This document shows, piece by piece, positions 15,661 through 23,800 of a DNA stretch of 31,662 nucleotides. The translations under genes and the position numbers were made by a program. How positions within the stretch are numbered: the stretch's first letter is position 1; each line of letters begins with the position of its first letter. Below the pieces are notes generated by a model. That model did not search any database. It had not been told where the DNA came from and saw only the letters and a list, made by a program, of their open reading frames with translations. Source of the DNA: Bacillota bacterium (GTDB lineage Bacteria > Bacillota > Clostridia > Lachnospirales > Lachnospiraceae); contig JAEWPQ010000191.1 of the NCBI GenBank assembly GCA_023460575.1, positions 1 to 31,662 on the forward strand, given 5' to 3'.

Positions 15661-17194
15661 TCCTCGCCCTGATTAAATACTGATAGGTGGTAAATGCTTC
15701 CATACTGCTGGAACTGATGGAGCAGAGCTGTTCAATCAGCTTTTGCTGTTCGGGAGTGATATAAATCCTGGTAACACCAATATCTTCAATCTGATAACCA
15801 GCCTGGGAAAACATCCGTGTGATCTCATTCCGGGTGAAGAAACGCAGATGGGTTTTATCCAGAATTCCGCTTTCCTCATAGGTCCAGTATCCGTTTAGCA
15901 GATTGCTTACTACCGAAATGTGCATGATATTGGGAATGCTTGCAAGTATGGCTCCGCCTGGTTTTAAATAACGTTTCATATTTTCCAGTACGGCGGCAGG
16001 CTGATGAAGGTGCTCTAAAACATCTCCGAAGATAATATAATCAAAATATCCGTCCTCATAGTCCAGCTTTTCCTCTACATTTCCCTGGGTAACAGGAAAA
16101 AGAAGGGAAGAGATATTCCAGGCCCCTTCATCCAGTTCAATTCCGTGGAGGGAGGCTGCGGGGTATTTCTTCCTGATGGCAAGCAGGGAGGCACCGCAGG
16201 CACAGCCAACATCTAATACATTTATAGGAGTGTTGGTAGGATCTTTGATCAGGGCCAGAATATCCGGACGGGGGAAGAGAGAATAATTCAGCCGTACATT
16301 CCATTTTTCATAAAAATGGCTGTAGTCACTAAAACGGGCCTGATTGCTCTGCTGCAGACCAAAGGTATAAACATAGCCATGGTGGCATAAAAAGGTGATT
16401 TTCTTCAATTTAAGAAGCTGAAAAGAAAAATCCTTTTCTGTCACTTCCTGGGTCAGGTAATGCTCATCAAATCCACCCGTTTTGTCAAATAAGTCTCTGC
16501 GTATGAAAACCGTGCAGCAGGAAGGCATCAGAACCGGATCCATATGCTCATCCCCAGGCAGGTTATGCTCATCTGCATAAACGCAGGCCCTGTCAATGGG
16601 AGTAATAAAATCAGTCAGCCCGAAAGCAGGACCGTTGGTAACCGCATTGACTGCACCAATGGATTCCTCCTTATAAAGTGACATGCGAAGCTGAAACAGT
16701 GCATGGGGGAGCAAAGCGGAGCCTTTTCCAAGAACGAACAGATCCTCCTGTTTTTTCGTCTGCCCTATGGCTTTATTAAGCGCGGCACCAGGTGTGAGTT
16801 CCTTTACGGAAACCAGCTTAATTTCATTTTGTTCCTTCAGCCATTCCGTAACCTCCATTGACGCTTCATCATCGTGTACAATCATGGTTTTTATGTCTTC
16901 CCTGTTTAAGATGCATGTCTGTATAATCGCTTTCATCATATTTAAGTCAGGGACAGATGGGATTAAGAGGGCAGCTTTTGGAAGTTCCTTTGAATGCTCC
17001 TTTTCCCAATCCTTTTTAATTTTAGACAGCCGTTTGGCTTCCTCTGGGCTGCTGCACAGGAACAGGCTGTGAGCGTAGCAGAGATAAGCCCGTTTAAGAT
17101 TGCCGTTCTGGTGATAATAATCCCCCATCTCTTCATAAGTTTTATAGTTTCGGCTATTTTTTGCAGCTTTTTTGTGTAAATCCTGAATATTCAT
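15653..17194 (-). CDS. Fused TPR-like, glycosyltransferase family 2 and SAM-methyltransferase protein
   Basis: A 513-residue cytoplasmic protein with three parts. Residues 1-70 are helical and TPR-like (YKTYEEMGDYYHQNGNLKRAYLCYAHSL, given in part). Residues 75-285 look like a GT-A/family 2 glycosyltransferase with GGFDE at 240-244 and acidic residues nearby, but the usual DxD is not obvious (VHDDEAS at 106-112 is one candidate). Residues 325-450 are a class I methyltransferase with motif I LDVGCACGAS (327-336), GIELDEGA and IIFGDVLEHLH. The start ATG 17194 has AAAGGAG at the right spacing; an upstream TTG at 17209 overlaps that site. Such proteins usually decorate cell-surface glycans or flagellin, but no flagellar or capsule genes are adjacent, so the acceptor is unknown. 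Confidence 0.82.
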   Translation of the reverse strand: MNIQDLHKKAAKNSRNYKTYEEMGDYYHQNGNLKRAYLCYAHSLFLCSSPEEAKRLSKIKKDWEKEHSKELPKAALLIPSVPDLNMMKAIIQTCILNREDIKTMIVHDDEASMEVTEWLKEQNEIKLVSVKELTPGAALNKAIGQTKKQEDLFVLGKGSALLPHALFQLRMSLYKEESIGAVNAVTNGPAFGLTDFITPIDRACVYADEHNLPGDEHMDPVLMPSCCTVFIRRDLFDKTGGFDEHYLTQEVTEKDFSFQLLKLKKITFLCHHGYVYTFGLQQSNQARFSDYSHFYEKWNVRLNYSLFPRPDILALIKDPTNTPINVLDVGCACGASLLAIRKKYPAASLHGIELDEGAWNISSLLFPVTQGNVEEKLDYEDGYFDYIIFGDVLEHLHQPAAVLENMKRYLKPGGAILASIPNIMHISVVSNLLNGYWTYEESGILDKTHLRFFTRNEITRMFSQAGYQIEDIGVTRIYITPEQQKLIEQLCSISSSSMEAFTTYQYLIRARKK

Positions 17195-17241
17195 GAAGAC
17201 TCCTTTCAAGAAATCATAATTTAGTTATGTTGGCGCTCTCA

Positions 17242-17262
17242 TACCAGTATATTCTGCTGGTA
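17242..17262. repeat. Inverted repeat upstream of the glycosyltransferase/methyltransferase gene
   Basis: TACCAG (17242-17247) and CTGGTA (17257-17262) are perfect inverted 6-mers with a 9-base centre, about 50 bases upstream of the minus-strand start codon. It may be a regulator site or a leader hairpin. The 17195-17462 gap holds nothing else but this and the flotillin promoter. Confidence 0.3.
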
Positions 17263-17370
17263 CATGCCGGTGTGATAAAACCTGAGTTGGGACAAACATT
17301 TGATAGAAAAAATGACTATGATAATATTGAATTCGGATAATTTGTTAAGGAAAGCTTAAGTATTGTTGAA

Positions 17371-17399
17371 TTGAAACCAAGAGTATTGTTTGTTATAAT
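17371..17399 (+). promoter_or_regulatory. Sigma-70 type promoter of the flotillin gene
   Basis: TTGAAA at 17371-17376, a 17-base spacer and a perfect TATAAT at 17394-17399. It lies 63 bases before the flotillin start codon, and no other gene lies in between. Confidence 0.8.
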
Positions 17400-17462
17400 A
17401 AATAAGACTGTATTTTATGAACAGTTCAAAATATTACACCAATAGAAAGGGGAAAAGAATAT

Positions 17463-19019
17463 ATGAGTATGGGTATGATCAATATGAGTATGATTTCCAC
17501 AATTATCACCGTTGTTCTGGTTGTGGTTTTCCTGGGCATCCTGATGTCAGGATATGTTAAGGCTCCGCCGGATATGGCATTTATTATTTCCGGTTTAAGA
17601 AGAAAGACGGTGATCGGCAAAGCCAGCATTAAGATTCCATTTCTTGAGCGGATTGACCGATTGAGTTTAAAGCTGATCCCGATTGACGTTAAGACATCCA
17701 ATGCGGTTCCTACTGCGGATTACATTAATATCCAGGTAGATGCGGCTGTCAATGTGAAAATCAGCAGCGAACCAAACAAATTGTCTTTAGCAGCACAGAA
17801 CTTTTTAAATCAGAATTCCGAATACATAGGCTCAGTGGCGAGAGAGGTTTTAGAAGGAAACATGCGTGAAATTGTTGGGCGCATGAGACTGGAAGAGATG
17901 GTCAGCGACCGTATGAAATTTGCAGAGCTGGTGAAGGAAAATGCCATGCCGGATCTTGCAGCCATGGGACTTGACATCGTAAGCTTTAACGTACAGAACT
18001 TTTCCGATGCCAACGGTGTTATAGATGACCTTGGTATTGATAATATTTCCCAGATTAAGAAGAAGGCAGCCATAGCAAAAGCCGAGGCGGATAAAGAGAT
18101 CGCCATTGCAAAGGCATCTGCAGATAAACAGGCCAATGATGCAAGAATCAATTCTGAGCGGGAAATAGCGATCAAAAATAATGAGCTGGATATTCAGAAA
18201 TCCGACTTAAAGAAAATTGCTGATGTGAAAAAGGCAGAGGCAGATGCGGCATACCAGATTCAGCAGGAAGAACAGCGTAAAACCATTGAGATCACTTCAG
18301 CTGATGCAGACATTGCCAAGCAGGAAAAAGAAGTTTTAATTAAGCAGCGGGAAGCCGAAGTTATGGAAAAATCTCTTGATGCGGAAATCAGAAAGAAAGC
18401 GGAAGCCGATAAATTTGCCAGACAGCAGAAGGCCGAAGCTGAGCTTTATGAGCGTCAGAAAAACGCGGAAGCAAAGAGGTTTGAAAAGGTTCAGGAGGCA
18501 GAAGCACAGAAGGCAAGTGCAGAAGCCGAGCGTTATACAAAAGAGCAGGAAGCCCAGGGAATCCGTATGGTGGGTGAAGCGGAAGCGGAAGCCATCAAGG
18601 CAAAGGGTCTTGCAGAAGCAGAAGCCATGGAAAAGAAAGCCCAGGCTTATCAGAAGTATAACAACGCGGCTGTTGCGGAAATGATCATTAAGGTATTGCC
18701 GGAAGTGGCAGGAAAGATTGCAGAGCCTCTTTCTCAGATTGATAAGATCACCATCATCGGAGGGGGAGAAGGCGGAAGCCTTGATTCTGTATCAGGTAAT
18801 GTACCGGCCGTTATGGCAAAATTGTTTGAATCCATGAAGGAAACCACAGGTATTGATTTAGGTGATATTGTAAAAGCCGGATCCTATGATGCGAAGGTAA
18901 ACCGGAATATTAACATCAGTGGAGTGCCGGAGATTACCATTAAACAGGAAGACAAGACGGTGGTTCAGAAAACGGATGAAGGAACAGATATAGTAACAGA
19001 TACAGAACCAACTATGTAA
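17463..19019 (+). CDS. Flotillin-family (SPFH/band 7) membrane scaffold protein
   Basis: A 518-residue flotillin resembling FloT/YuaG. Flotillins assemble in functional membrane microdomains and affect membrane fluidity, secretion and signalling. One hydrophobic segment at about residues 10-29 anchors the N-terminus. It is followed by the SPFH domain with GLRRKTVIGKASIKIPFLERID and VDAAVNVKISSEPNKL. From about residue 195 a long Ala/Glu/Lys-rich coiled coil carries many EAEA repeats, then a C-terminal block with AEMIIKVLPEVAGKIAEPL. AAAGGGG lies just before ATG 17463. It is a single-gene unit with its own promoter and terminator. The NfeD-type partner (YuaF) that often accompanies flotillins is not next to it. 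Confidence 0.93.
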   Translation: MSMGMINMSMISTIITVVLVVVFLGILMSGYVKAPPDMAFIISGLRRKTVIGKASIKIPFLERIDRLSLKLIPIDVKTSNAVPTADYINIQVDAAVNVKISSEPNKLSLAAQNFLNQNSEYIGSVAREVLEGNMREIVGRMRLEEMVSDRMKFAELVKENAMPDLAAMGLDIVSFNVQNFSDANGVIDDLGIDNISQIKKKAAIAKAEADKEIAIAKASADKQANDARINSEREIAIKNNELDIQKSDLKKIADVKKAEADAAYQIQQEEQRKTIEITSADADIAKQEKEVLIKQREAEVMEKSLDAEIRKKAEADKFARQQKAEAELYERQKNAEAKRFEKVQEAEAQKASAEAERYTKEQEAQGIRMVGEAEAEAIKAKGLAEAEAMEKKAQAYQKYNNAAVAEMIIKVLPEVAGKIAEPLSQIDKITIIGGGEGGSLDSVSGNVPAVMAKLFESMKETTGIDLGDIVKAGSYDAKVNRNINISGVPEITIKQEDKTVVQKTDEGTDIVTDTEPTM

Positions 19020-19027
19020 TGAGAATT

Positions 19028-19066
19028 GCGGTATCGGAGAGAGAAACTCTGGTACCGCTTTTTTTA
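19028..19066 (+). terminator. Intrinsic terminator of the flotillin gene
   Basis: GCGGTATC (19028-19035) pairs with GGTACCGC (19051-19058) with one G-U pair, and an inner GGAGAG/CTCT pairing strengthens the stem. Eight T residues follow from 19059. This isolates the flotillin unit from the VgrG operon. Confidence 0.85.
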
Positions 19067-19166
19067 TGCTTTTTTGAGCATATATATGAGTAGATATATG
19101 ACAAAAAACAACAAAATATTACCAAAAGTTACATGAAGCGTGTTATTTCTTACATTAAACACATTT

Positions 19167-19195
19167 TTGTTATTTTTTGTTGTATAGTATATTAT
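19167..19195 (+). promoter_or_regulatory. Predicted promoter of the VgrG/PAAR-like operon
   Basis: TTGTTA (19167-19172), a 17-base spacer and TATTAT (19190-19195) in a very AT-rich stretch, about 28 bases before the GTG of the first gene. Overlapping TATA-like elements make the exact -10 uncertain. No other convincing promoter is seen within the operon. Confidence 0.5.
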
Positions 19196-19222
19196 AAAAA
19201 ATAAATAGTGAGGTGTTATAAA

Positions 19223-19549
19223 GTGAGTGAGACCCAAGTAATTGAAGGATGTCCGATCATTTGCTCTATGGGAAGTAATGAATGCAGTCTTAAGGTTCCA
19301 ACTTGCCATGGGGCATGTATTGGAGGAAAGAATCAGGCCACTATTATGGACTATAAATCAGGAATTAATGTTATATCATTTGGAACATGTAAGAAGACTT
19401 CTCCTCTCCAGCCATGTGTACCAGTGATTCTGACTCCCTGGCTGATAATGGATAAAAACTATAAGATAAACGGTGAAGCAGCTCTTTTCAGTAACAGTCT
19501 TCTTTCTTGTGCCTGCGGAGGTATTATCCGGATTCGCCAACCGCAATAG
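19223..19549 (+). CDS. DUF4280 PAAR-like protein
   Basis: A 108-residue Cys-rich protein that matches the DUF4280 PAAR-like family: an early GCPIICSMGS block, a central SFGTCKK block followed by PLQPCVPVILTPW, and the family's end LLSCACGGIIRI. It contains nine Cys (10, 14, 21, 28, 32, 56, 65, 96, 98). PAAR proteins cap the VgrG spike of contractile injection machines and can carry effectors; by analogy this would be the tip of the spike encoded next. The GTG start 19223 has GAGGTG at 19210-19215. It is the first gene of a ten-gene operon and is separated from flotillin by a terminator. Family assignment is fairly firm; the spike-tip role is inferred. Confidence 0.82.
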   Translation: MSETQVIEGCPIICSMGSNECSLKVPTCHGACIGGKNQATIMDYKSGINVISFGTCKKTSPLQPCVPVILTPWLIMDKNYKINGEAALFSNSLLSCACGGIIRIRQPQ

Positions 19550-19599
19550 AAATAGGAAATTGAATGGTAAAGAGCGAAGGGAAAGGAGTGGCAGAAAGT

Positions 19600-20982
19600 A
19601 TGACTATTAAGACAAGTTTGGATATGATCCGTGAAATCATAGATTTTTCTCTGACAGAGGAGATAAATGAACATGCCAGATGTGTCATAAAGGGCATTAT
19701 CTCAGATGGAAGCCAGGATAAGCTGGTTCTTGAAAATCAGAATGGAAGTAAAATCAGTATATTTATGGAGAATGGCACTACTTTATTTGAAGGTATAATG
19801 GATGAAGTATCAGTATTTCTCGACGGAGATCTATATAAAGCAGAGATAAAACTGGTGTCCGCTTCTTATTTAATGGATGTTGAAAAAAAGTCCAGGTCTT
19901 TTCAGGATAAGGATCAGACCTATGAAGAAATTATGAGGCAAATCGCTGCTGAATATGACGGCGGTGATATTTTGGATTATATATCAAATGAGAAATCAAT
20001 CGGTAATTTGATCGTACAGTATGAAGAGACGGACTGGGGATTTTTAAAACGTCTTTCTTCACATTTTCATGCAGGAATATTACCAGATGCACAATTTGGG
20101 AGTCCTAAAATTTATTTTGGGTCTCCCAAAAGTTCTGCTTCTGAAGAAATCAGCTGCTATTCGTACACCTTGGAAAAAAACTTATCCGGCTATAAAAAAT
20201 TAACATCAGAAGGGCATGATGATTATCTGGAAACTGATGCAGCCAGCTTTCAGGTGACTTCCAGGCAATATTACAAAATGGGTTCCTGTGTTAAATTCCG
20301 CCAAATGCAGCTTTACATTGGAAAGCTTGAGGCAAAGATGAATCGGGGGGAAATAATATTCCAATACAGATTGTATACCCAAAAGGGACTGGAGAAGCCG
20401 GAGATTTATGCAGAAAGGCTGATTGGAGTGTCTATCCAGGCACAAGTCATCGAAGCAGTTAAGGATAAAGTGAGGGTTAAGCTTGCTATAGACAACCAGA
20501 AAACTGAAAGGGAATCTGTATGGAAGTTTCCTTATCAGACTATGTATACGGCAGGAAATGAGGGAGGCTGGTATTGTATGCCAGAACCTGGAGATACTGT
20601 TTCCATTTATTTCCCTGGTAAAAAAGAAGAGGATGCGTTAGCACAAAATTCATCAAGATCTGGAAAAAACAGAGATGAGGAGACAGATGACCCTTCCATT
20701 AAGTATTTTAGGACAGTTGATGGAAAAGAAATACGTTTTACCAAAGAAGCGGTAATTATTACCTGTAATGATGAGACTATCATTACATTAGATAAAAATG
20801 ACGGAATAGCCATTGAAAGTGAGAAGGGTATTACCTTAAGAAGCGGTGCAGGAATTAATATTGATGCCGAAGAATCAATTGAATTTTATGCTTCAGACAG
20901 AATCAGGCTGCACTGCAAAAAGAGCCAGATACAGATGGATACCATGATCGATATCTCAGGACCTGATGTAAGAATCAATTAA
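19600..20982 (+). CDS. VgrG/gpD-like spike protein 1
   Basis: A 460-residue protein of the phage late control D/VgrG fold. The gp27-like base domain contains RSFQDKDQTY (99-108) and the typical QYEETDWGFLKRLSS (140-154), which corresponds to the conserved E-T-D-W-F-L-R region of VgrG and phage gpD proteins. A middle OB-like domain has GGWYCMPEPGDTVSIYFPG. The C-terminal 110 residues consist of short alternating beta repeats (IIT, IALES, GITLRSGAGINIDA) like the spike beta-helix. ATG 19600 has AAAGGAG at 19582-19588; an in-frame ATG at 19564 with a weaker site is the alternative (472 residues). Fourteen to fifty bases separate it from the PAAR-like gene, supporting joint function. Confidence 0.85.
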   Translation: MTIKTSLDMIREIIDFSLTEEINEHARCVIKGIISDGSQDKLVLENQNGSKISIFMENGTTLFEGIMDEVSVFLDGDLYKAEIKLVSASYLMDVEKKSRSFQDKDQTYEEIMRQIAAEYDGGDILDYISNEKSIGNLIVQYEETDWGFLKRLSSHFHAGILPDAQFGSPKIYFGSPKSSASEEISCYSYTLEKNLSGYKKLTSEGHDDYLETDAASFQVTSRQYYKMGSCVKFRQMQLYIGKLEAKMNRGEIIFQYRLYTQKGLEKPEIYAERLIGVSIQAQVIEAVKDKVRVKLAIDNQKTERESVWKFPYQTMYTAGNEGGWYCMPEPGDTVSIYFPGKKEEDALAQNSSRSGKNRDEETDDPSIKYFRTVDGKEIRFTKEAVIITCNDETIITLDKNDGIAIESEKGITLRSGAGINIDAEESIEFYASDRIRLHCKKSQIQMDTMIDISGPDVRIN

Positions 20983-20999
20983 TAATAGGAGGAACTGAC

Positions 21000-21506
21000 A
21001 TGGAATATTTTATCATGCTGCCGGATGAAAGGGTTCCTCTTTATAAAAATCTGGATTATTCCAATCCGGGTTTTCTGGAAAAAGAACCTTTTGTAGCCTA
21101 TGGAGATTTCAGTGAAGAAGATCAATTTCCCGATTTTTTCTATGGAAAAACTATGTTTAACTTTTGTTTTTGTATAACTGACCGGTTAAAGGACGTATTA
21201 GATGTTTATTCTTCAAACATTCAGGCTATCCCGTTTTTTTTGACGGATAAGTCTTATCGGTCACAGATTGTCTGCTGGCGGATTGACTGTCCGGTAGAAG
21301 ACTGTCTTTTAACGGAGGGGTGGGAAAAGGAAAATAATCTGACCTTACGGGAAATTCCAGAAGAGAATCCATACATATTCCGGGTTGTCAGAGAAAAGGC
21401 CCAGTATATTATTGTATCACTGGAACTGGCGGAAAATATATTAAGGAGACGGTTATTTGGAGTCCGCTTTATACCGGTCAGGAAGGGAGGGAGTTTATGT
21501 CAGTAA
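21000..21506 (+). CDS. DUF1629-like (Imm11-type) protein between two VgrG genes
   Basis: A 168-residue soluble protein. The segments FCITDRLKDVLDVY (57-70) and IIVSLELAENILRRRLFGVRFIPV (137-160) resemble the two 'serine-x-x-lysine/leucine helix then G-V-x-F-x-P' blocks of the DUF1629 (immMXAN_0049) family, usually annotated as immunity-related proteins found with polymorphic toxins. No signal peptide or membrane segment. It starts 17 bases after VgrG1 with GGAGG just upstream and overlaps VgrG2 by 10 bases. It may be an adaptor that loads an effector onto a spike, or an immunity protein; the position between two spike genes favours an adaptor, but this is inference. Confidence 0.55.
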   Translation: MEYFIMLPDERVPLYKNLDYSNPGFLEKEPFVAYGDFSEEDQFPDFFYGKTMFNFCFCITDRLKDVLDVYSSNIQAIPFFLTDKSYRSQIVCWRIDCPVEDCLLTEGWEKENNLTLREIPEENPYIFRVVREKAQYIIVSLELAENILRRRLFGVRFIPVRKGGSLCQ

Positions 21507-22852
21507 CCACGAAAATTCATAATTCTGTGTATCTGGAAATGCCGTTTTCTATGGAAAGCATTTCAAAGCTTGAAATCAGCCAAAAACTGAATGAACATTC
21601 ATGGGCGCAGATTGAAGGAATCATACAGGATAAAAATGTAGATACATGCAGTAATTTAAGCTGGAATGAAAATTTTATCATAAAACTTATGGACGGTCAG
21701 ACAAACCAGATTCTTTTTTCCGGAATACCTGTCAATGTAAAGGTTTCGTGCGAAGATCAGACCCGTGTGGCTATCCTGTTATCCAGTTATTCAATACTTT
21801 TAGATTATGAAAAAAGGACCAGGAGTTTTCAGCTGAGGGACAGAACTTATGCTTCACTGTTTCAGGAGTTGGTGAAAGGGAACGGAGGGGACATCATTGA
21901 TTATGCTTCCGCTTCTTCTGCTTTTGATGCACCCCTTATTCAATATGAGGAAACTGATTGGGAGTTTCTAATACGAGCTTCTTCTTTAATCAAAGCTTCG
22001 GTATATCCGTGTGCGTCTGGAACTTCCCCTCAGATATATATTGGTTTTGGAAGTAATGAAAGCAGGTTATCCGAGACATCTGACCGGGAAATGAAAAAAA
22101 GCATCCGGGAATTCCGGAAATTCAGAGATTCTGCACCAGCAGAGTCTGATTTCATCTCCTGTAATGTATCAGGAACCAAGGACTGCAGGTTAGGAGACCG
22201 TGTAATGTGCGACGGACATTCCTATCGGGTAACAGAGATTCATGATTCTTTAAAGAACGGACTATTATCCAGGAGGTGTCTGCTTAAACAGGAATCTGGT
22301 ATATGCAGAGAAAAGAAATATCAGGAAAAATTGCAAGGGATTTCTTTGTCGGGAGTGGTGCGGGAGGTAAAGTCAGACCGGATCAGACTGCATCTGGATA
22401 TTGATACGAATGGGAAGGGGGAAATACTGCATTGGTATCCCTGGCACAGGAACGACTGGTTCTGTATGCCTGAAATTGGAAGTAAGGCAATGCTGTATAT
22501 ACCAATGAAAGATGAAAGTATGGCTTATGTGACAGATATCAGAAGGCTGGATGGGGAACGTAACTCACAAAGTCAGAATCCTGAAGAAAAATGTTTTGAA
22601 ACAAAAAGTGGCAAGGGAATGATGATGAAATCTCAATCAATTTCATTTCGGGCGTCTGGTAATAAGATATCCGTTCAACTGTCAGATCGTTCCGGAGTGA
22701 AAGTCAGGAGTTCCAGAGGAATTCAAATCCATTCGGGAGAAAGCCTTCAATTCAGAAGCAAAAGTATGAACATAGAGAGTGGAGAGAGAATTGTACTGTC
22801 AACTGGAAAGACAAGTATTGTGATAGATGATTTGATACAGATTAAGGGCTAA
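21497..22852 (+). CDS. VgrG/gpD-like spike protein 2
   Basis: A 451-residue paralogue of the protein at 19600-20982, with clear shared blocks: RSFQLRDRTY (109-118), QYEETDWEFLIRASS (149-163), and the OB-like WFCMPEIGSKAMLYIPM. An extra conserved stretch CRLGDRVMCDGHSYRVTEIHDSL reads like the gp27-like/gp5 junction. The C-terminal about 90 residues are again short beta repeats ending STGKTSIVIDDLIQIKG. The ATG 21497 has GGAAGGGAGGGAG upstream and overlaps the previous gene by 10 bases. Overall similarity to VgrG1 outside the motifs is low, so they are probably functionally separate spikes, or subunits of a mixed trimer. Confidence 0.82.
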   Translation: MSVTTKIHNSVYLEMPFSMESISKLEISQKLNEHSWAQIEGIIQDKNVDTCSNLSWNENFIIKLMDGQTNQILFSGIPVNVKVSCEDQTRVAILLSSYSILLDYEKRTRSFQLRDRTYASLFQELVKGNGGDIIDYASASSAFDAPLIQYEETDWEFLIRASSLIKASVYPCASGTSPQIYIGFGSNESRLSETSDREMKKSIREFRKFRDSAPAESDFISCNVSGTKDCRLGDRVMCDGHSYRVTEIHDSLKNGLLSRRCLLKQESGICREKKYQEKLQGISLSGVVREVKSDRIRLHLDIDTNGKGEILHWYPWHRNDWFCMPEIGSKAMLYIPMKDESMAYVTDIRRLDGERNSQSQNPEEKCFETKSGKGMMMKSQSISFRASGNKISVQLSDRSGVKVRSSRGIQIHSGESLQFRSKSMNIESGERIVLSTGKTSIVIDDLIQIKG

Positions 22853-22871
22853 GTCAGTGGCGGAGGTAAAA

Positions 22872-23507
22872 ATGAGCGACATTTATGCAGAAGAAATCAT
22901 AAAGAGGATCAGAAAAGAGAAAGAGCCGGTTCAAGAGGAAGACTGGTTTCATATAGAGAATGATATTAACCGGGGATATGTAGTAGTGAAATATGAAAAA
23001 CTGGAATTGGAAGAAAAGTCTATTCTCGACAGCCGTTTGACCATGTTGCTGCCCAAATGTTTTGAAGAAATGCAGTATGAGATGATTTTAGCAAAATATC
23101 CCGACCCGGATCGACCTGAGTGGATATACAGTAATGAGGAGGGCGATGTGACCATAACCTTCCATCTGGAAGAAGGAGAAGTAAAGCCGGAGGAAGTGGA
23201 AGAAATCCGTAATATTATGGCAGATCAGATGAAACGCTTATATCCATCTTCTATAATTGAGGATAAGGAGATATTAGGGGTAGGAGAGGAATTAATCAGC
23301 CGCTTTTCTTTGGATATTCCTCTTATAGATGATACCTGTTATCATGCCATGTTTTTCCGGGCGATGAATCAGGGCTTATTAATGGGAACCTTTGATTGCG
23401 GCGTACAGGAAAAGAAGCAGTGGAAGAAGATACTGGTTCAGCTTTTAGGGACTATGAGAGAAAAAAAGATTGATATAAATGGAGGAAACAATAGTGAATA
23501 TAATTGA
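22872..23507 (+). CDS. DcrB/PsbP-like protein, possible effector chaperone
   Basis: A 211-residue acidic protein. The section LPKCFEEMQYEMILAKYPDPDRPEWIYSNEEGDVTITFHL (in part) has the pattern 'kYp..rP...s.d....F.l' seen in the DcrB/PsbP/Mog1-like fold, which includes the DUF1795 (Eag) chaperones of type VI effectors. The later YHAMFFRAMNQGLLMGTFDC block fits the same fold. ATG 22872 has GGAGG (22862-22866); an in-frame GTG at 22857 is less likely. No signal peptide, unlike lipoprotein DcrB relatives, consistent with a cytoplasmic chaperone. In this operon it could hold the toxin before loading. The family call is moderate; the role is inference. Confidence 0.5.
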   Translation: MSDIYAEEIIKRIRKEKEPVQEEDWFHIENDINRGYVVVKYEKLELEEKSILDSRLTMLLPKCFEEMQYEMILAKYPDPDRPEWIYSNEEGDVTITFHLEEGEVKPEEVEEIRNIMADQMKRLYPSSIIEDKEILGVGEELISRFSLDIPLIDDTCYHAMFFRAMNQGLLMGTFDCGVQEKKQWKKILVQLLGTMREKKIDINGGNNSEYN

Positions 23508-23745
23508 GGAAGAAATGTTATACAGGCCGGATACCCAGCAAAGACCATTGGAGGAAGGAAGTTATTGGTGGGGGATATTAGGATTTTTTATTCCTCTGGC
23601 TGGATTGATTCTATTTTTGGTTTGGAGAACCAGCTTACCTAAATCGTCTACAGGCGCAGGAATCGGAGCCTTGGTAGCTGTTATCATCAGGCTGTTAATT
23701 TGGGCTTTTATTTTATTTATTGGCGTTATGACATCTTATATGTAA
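23494..23745 (+). CDS. Small membrane protein with two predicted helices
   Basis: An 83-residue protein with two hydrophobic stretches, WWGILGFFIPLAGLILFLVW (about 27-46) and ALVAVIIRLLIWAFILFIGVM (about 59-79). The short link between them has Lys, Ser and Gly. The N-terminal 20 residues are acidic and polar. GTG 23494 is preferred because GGAGG (23481-23485) has the right spacing; the longer ATG 23479 reading overlaps that site. It overlaps the preceding gene by 14 bases. Similar short proteins are common in Firmicutes without a known function. A membrane anchor for the secretion apparatus or an immunity function are both possible. Confidence 0.75.
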   Translation: MNIIEEEMLYRPDTQQRPLEEGSYWWGILGFFIPLAGLILFLVWRTSLPKSSTGAGIGALVAVIIRLLIWAFILFIGVMTSYM

Positions 23746-23800
23746 ATAAATATATAGTTTATGAAAGTAATTACACTTAATTAAAAGGAGTGATCAGAAC

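Noticed and set aside
16767..17072. A 101-codon plus-strand frame opposite the glycosyltransferase gene
   Set aside because: A shadow frame of the minus-strand gene with no ribosome site.
18060..18640. A long GCA/GAA-rich repeat in the flotillin gene as a tandem DNA repeat
   Set aside because: It is the normal Ala/Glu coiled coil of flotillins, with no exact repeat unit at the DNA level.
19100..19190. A/T-rich near-inverted repeats ahead of the VgrG operon as an operator
   Set aside because: The pairing comes from simple A and T runs and is not specific.
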